From Rhabdochlamydiaceae bacterium (GTDB taxonomy: Bacteria > Chlamydiota > Chlamydiia > Chlamydiales > Rhabdochlamydiaceae), in assembly GCA_019745395.1 (NCBI GenBank), contig JAIETG010000027.1, positions 154,665-218,664 of the forward strand: 64,000 bases of DNA. The letters run 5' to 3'. The notes under the pieces are model-generated. The model was not told where the DNA came from and ran no database searches. It was given only the letters and a program-made list of their open reading frames with translations. Below are positions 60,944-64,000 of the stretch, piece by piece. The position numbers were made by a program, and so were the translations under genes. Within the stretch, counting starts at the first letter, position 1, and each line of letters opens with the position of its first letter.

Positions 60944-62636
60944 ATTCTATACAAGAACAAACAAAACCCTCTTCAGCTTTAGATGCCAAATTTGTGATAA
61001 GCCTGGAAGAAAGGCCTGACATTTTCCGGGAACTCTTCTGTAAAAGCATTGAAAGCACAGACATTTCCCCAACAAGAAGAATTTCTTTTTTAGCACGAGT
61101 AACTGCTGTATAAAGAACTTCACGCCCAAATCGCTCACTGCCAGGCGGAACTAACGCAATCACACGGTCGTATTCACTCCCCTGACTTTTATGCACTGAA
61201 AGACAGTATCCCCATTCAAAAGGAGGAAGTGTTACTGCAGAAAATATACGCTGAGAAAAATGCGCTTTCTCATCCGCGGTAAAACGCTTTTTTCTAAAAG
61301 AAGAAACCTTAGCAACTAGAGTTCCTGTATCGCCATTCATCAACTGCATCTCTTCGCAATTTTTCGTAATCAGAATGGGAACTGAAAGCAATGCGTCATC
61401 TTCTTTGCCTTCTAAAAATTTTTGCAACATCATCTCATTAATACTTTCTACCCCCAAAGGCCCCTTGCGAATACAGCTTAAAATTTGCAAAGAAGGATCT
61501 ATATATTGCTCTTGTATCCATGAGCGGATTTCTGAAATTTGAGAAGAAGAAAAGAAAGAAACAAAAGATGAAGAAAAAACTTTTTCTTCATCACCATCTA
61601 AAATAGCTCTAGCAAAAGTGAGCAGCTCCTTTTTTTCAACACGCAAGCATTCTTGTAAAGAAAGAGAGGGAAGATCTGCTATTTTCGCTACCTGCATCAA
61701 ATCAGCAAAAAAAGAACCAGACTCTACAGGGGGGAGTTGATCTTTATCTCCAATGAGAACAAGGCGCCCTCCCCCTTGAAAACTCGACAATAATCTAGTA
61801 AATAAAGCCCCATCAAGCATGGATGCTTCATCGATTAAAAAAAGATCTGCAAAAAGGGTTGGGCTATGTTTTTTCATAGGACTCTTTAGAAAACTATGCA
61901 GTGTTTTACATTCGATTTTTGCAAGATTTTCTAATTGAGATACCAATTGTTTTTCTAAATGCGCTGCAGCTTTTCCCGTAGGTGCTGCTATTTTAATAGA
62001 TGCGTTTTTTCTTTCTTCTTCTGGGAGGCTTGCAAGAAATGTTTTTGCTATTTCTGCAGCAGTAAATGTTTTACCACTGCCAGGGCCTCCAGATAAAAAG
62101 CATATCGAGGAACTAAGAGCAAGGGCTACAGCTTTCCTTTGCTCCTGATTAAGAAGTGTATTTTCTATCTTAGGATCTTTCAGGCAAAACTGCGGAGAGC
62201 TTTTTAAAAGTCTTTGAAGATGAAAAAGAAATTTCGTTTCTAAAAGCCAATTTTTTTGAAGATATAAACGATTTTGGAAACGACAAAGAGGGGTCAAGGG
62301 AGCAGGGCTATCCTCTGTCACTTCTTGGCAAAAACTAGAAGAAAGGTGAGTAATTCCTGCTGATACTTTTTGCTCAATTTCCTTTCCAATTCCTTCTTCA
62401 TCAATCATCCAGGAAGGTGATGGATGGATTTTCCCATCGGGAAAAATCTCTAAACAAAAATGCCCTTGTCTTGCGACGGAGAAAAGATAAGCATAGAGAA
62501 ATAAGGATTCTTTTTGAACCTCTGAAGAAGCGTCTTTTAAAAGAGTTTGAGCAAAATACACATCAATAGGAGAAAAGATTTCATCCTCTACAAGTTGCCA
62601 TATTCTTTTTAATGATGAATTTTCAATCTGACCCAT
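60942..62636 (-). CDS. recD: Exodeoxyribonuclease V alpha subunit (RecD helicase)
   Basis: A 564-residue superfamily 1B helicase. Walker A is 'CFLSGGPGSGKTFTAAEIAK', motif Ia 'IAAPTGKAAAHLEKQL', Walker B 'DLFLIDEASMLDGALFTRLL', motif III 'RLVLIGDKDQLPPVESGSFF', and the C-terminal motifs are 'GYCLSVHKSQGSEYDRVIAL' and 'REVLYTAVTRAKKEILLV'. The N-terminal region is short, as in the RecBCD-type RecD rather than the long RecD2. It drives 5'-3' unwinding during double-strand break repair. recB and recC are not in the window. Confidence 0.9.
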   Translation of the reverse strand: MGQIENSSLKRIWQLVEDEIFSPIDVYFAQTLLKDASSEVQKESLFLYAYLFSVARQGHFCLEIFPDGKIHPSPSWMIDEEGIGKEIEQKVSAGITHLSSSFCQEVTEDSPAPLTPLCRFQNRLYLQKNWLLETKFLFHLQRLLKSSPQFCLKDPKIENTLLNQEQRKAVALALSSSICFLSGGPGSGKTFTAAEIAKTFLASLPEEERKNASIKIAAPTGKAAAHLEKQLVSQLENLAKIECKTLHSFLKSPMKKHSPTLFADLFLIDEASMLDGALFTRLLSSFQGGGRLVLIGDKDQLPPVESGSFFADLMQVAKIADLPSLSLQECLRVEKKELLTFARAILDGDEEKVFSSSFVSFFSSSQISEIRSWIQEQYIDPSLQILSCIRKGPLGVESINEMMLQKFLEGKEDDALLSVPILITKNCEEMQLMNGDTGTLVAKVSSFRKKRFTADEKAHFSQRIFSAVTLPPFEWGYCLSVHKSQGSEYDRVIALVPPGSERFGREVLYTAVTRAKKEILLVGEMSVLSMLLQKSSRKMSGLSSRLITNLASKAEEGFVCSCIE

Positions 62637-62797
62637 AAACGAAATTTTCTTCCCATCATTTTCATAAGATATCGTTATCTAAGCATACAAAAGAATGATT
62701 CATCCGTATAGATAAAATTCGGGGTTAACGTAGGATATCAGCGTTTTTTTTGCGAAGAAGGGGCTACAGCCCAACTTCGAATGCTCCTTGTATGCCA

Positions 62798-63781
62798 TTA
62801 GCTGCTTTTGCTTAAACTACCAAATATAAGGACATTATTTTCCCATTTTTCTTGAGAAGATTTGGAAAATTTTCCTTTTTTTGTAAATGAAGCTTTTTGA
62901 TGAAACTTATAAAGAAAGTTTTTTTTCACAAGGTCTGCAACAATTTTTTCAATGCCACGGTGAAATGTATTAGGGGGCATATTATCTAAGGCATGTTTTA
63001 TTTTATGCTTAACCTCCTTATCATATAAATATTCGAACACTTGATTGCATATCTCACTTCGATCTTCAACAATCTCGCCAATTCCATAGCAGGAGATAAT
63101 CTTCTGATTAATCTCTTCCCAATATAGACATGAAGAAGTGTTATCAGCAAGAATAGGCAGACGCATTTGAATCGCCTCTGCAATTGTCCCTGGCCCTGGT
63201 TTGGAAATTAAAATGTCGGAAACAGCCATAAAATCTGATACTTTTTCTGTAAATCCTACAGAATAAATCGCATTAGAAGGGTGGGGCACTATTTCATTAA
63301 GGGAATTTAAAAGATCTGCATTTTTCCCAGCTATGACAATTAGTTGAATCCCTAAATTTTCTTCAGCAAGATCCTTAGCATATTGATAGGCTAATTCAGA
63401 ACCGTTACCCCCCATTATAATTAAAACCGTGGGCTTATTATGAAGACCATGCTCCTGTCGGATTTTGTTACACTTTTTTTTCTCAAAAAAATCGGCACGA
63501 ATGGGCAGCCCAATAGGATGAATTTTGCACGGGGATATATTTTTACTTAACAGCAAATCCTTTGTCAAAGAAAGTTCTGTTCCTGTTGTAATTTCAAAAA
63601 ACTGATGATGAACTTTATCAAAATCCTGAATCCAATTAGTTATATCATTATCTGTAGTAATTAAAAGATATGGAATGTCCCTCTTTCGAGCAGCTTCAGT
63701 TGCTGGGAAATTAATTAAAGGAGCAATCGAAATAACAATATCTGCATCTTCTTTTTCAATGAGAGCTGACCTGCTCCCCAT
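62798..63781 (-). pseudogene. MGDG synthase-like glycosyltransferase, N-terminus lost to IS insertion
   Basis: A 327-codon open frame whose body matches the MGDG synthase/UgtP/MurG-like GT-B family: 'PLINFPATEAARKRDIPYLL', 'IGLPIRADFF', 'LIIMGGNGS' and the donor-site 'ILISKPGPGTIAEAIQM'. The first five codons (MGSRS) lie within the end of an IS3-type element (63767-63781), so the ATG is supplied by the insertion. The N-terminal lipid-acceptor domain of about 100 residues (with the GGGH motif) is missing. It is probably inactive. The original start should lie on the far side of the element, outside the window. Confidence 0.75.
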
Positions 63782-64000
63782 AAATAGGTCCAGCTGAAAT
63801 TAAAGGTTTGTGATAAAACTTAAGGTTAAAGGAGTCACAAATCATGAGAAAATCAAGGTTTACAGAAGAGCAAATCATTCAAATTTTAAGCGAAGGAACT
63901 GCAGGAGCGAACGTCAATGAGCTATGTAGAAAACACGGCATATCGACTGGAACTTACCATCTATGGAAGTCTAAATTTGGAAATACAACTGTCTCGGAAG
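63767..64000 (+). mobile_element. IS3-family insertion sequence (IS407-like group), left part
   Basis: The left terminal sequence begins TGACCTGCTCCCCA at 63767, with TAGGTCCAGCT inside, as I recall for IS407-group ends. It lies directly inside an interrupted glycosyltransferase gene. A transposase orfA starts 77 bp inwards. The element continues past position 64000, so its right end, orfB and target duplication are not visible. It is the only insertion sequence seen in the window. Confidence 0.82.
63844..64000 (+). CDS. IS3-family transposase OrfA (partial, runs off window)
   Basis: ATG at 63844 with AAAGGAG 9 nt upstream. The visible 52 residues start MRKSRFTEEQIIQILSEGTA and include 'NELCRKHGISTGTYHLWKSK', the helix-turn-helix of HTH_Tnp_1 OrfA proteins that binds the element ends. 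OrfB with the DDE domain should follow by programmed -1 frameshift to the right. Whether it is intact cannot be judged here. Confidence 0.88.
   Translation, partial: MRKSRFTEEQIIQILSEGTAGANVNELCRKHGISTGTYHLWKSKFGNTTVSE

Noticed and set aside
62753..62779. Hairpin CGAAG ... GGGCT-AC-AGCCC ... CTTCG
   Set aside because: It has a loop of only two bases, a mismatch zone, and a T-run on the wrong side for the plus strand and A-run for the minus; not a convincing terminator.

Overview
The window reads as chromosomal DNA of an environmental (non-Chlamydiaceae) member of the Chlamydiota, probably order Parachlamydiales; genus cannot be fixed from sequence alone. The case rests on several gene orders that I remember from Chlamydia genomes: sdhC-tatD-tolQ-tolR-(tolA-like)-tolB-pal-LysM lipoprotein, a gspD-E-F-G type II secretion block, tyrB beside mreC, and rpoD (sigma66)-hypothetical-rpsT. 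The DNA is AT-rich by eye. Genes absent from classical Chlamydiaceae, as I recall them, also occur: a glutamate racemase, a GH81 beta-glucanase, an S46 dipeptidyl peptidase and CDP-glycerol-type transferases.

Layout. 1-1721: sdhC (cut by the window edge) and tatD on the minus strand, followed by a decayed gene. 2119-7651: a plus-strand Tol-Pal envelope operon ending in murI. 7887-13668: a fatty acid hydroxylase-like protein, an orphan OmpR-type response regulator, an MFS transporter, a glycine-zipper lipoprotein, a TPR membrane protein and a POT peptide transporter. 13727-19363 (minus): marC, a GH81 glucanase and two tandem EEP-superfamily hydrolases, which look like host-interaction or secreted functions. 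19682-28779: a fused OppA-like protein, a 72-residue membrane protein, and a TPR-VWA-rsmD operon. 29079-31691: a large exported MORN_2/YwqK-type repeat protein. 31862-39638 (minus): a compact type II secretion operon.

The second half continues with small and large hypothetical membrane proteins, mutY, a coiled-coil protein with two paralogous CDP-glycerol transferase-like enzymes, and a small Cys-rich secreted protein. 47760-53552 (minus) is an S46 peptidase-amino acid permease-aminotransferase-mreC operon. A membrane-anchored PP2C phosphatase is divergent from it. Then come tRNA-Ala, dinG, rpoD, two hypothetical genes, rpsT and recD. At the right edge an MGDG-synthase-like glycosyltransferase has lost its N-terminus to an IS3-family element that continues past the window.

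How it fits together: the Tol-Pal, type II secretion, lipoprotein, MreC and MurI genes serve envelope maintenance and export across two membranes. The POT transporter, OppA domain, S46 peptidase and APC permease serve amino acid and peptide scavenging from a host. GH81, the EEP pair, PP2C, and the hydrophobic-bilobed and TPR proteins are the best effector-like candidates. Intact strong terminator hairpins separate most transcription units. I saw no CRISPR array, rRNA or replication origin. All family calls are from reading motifs; no database search was run.
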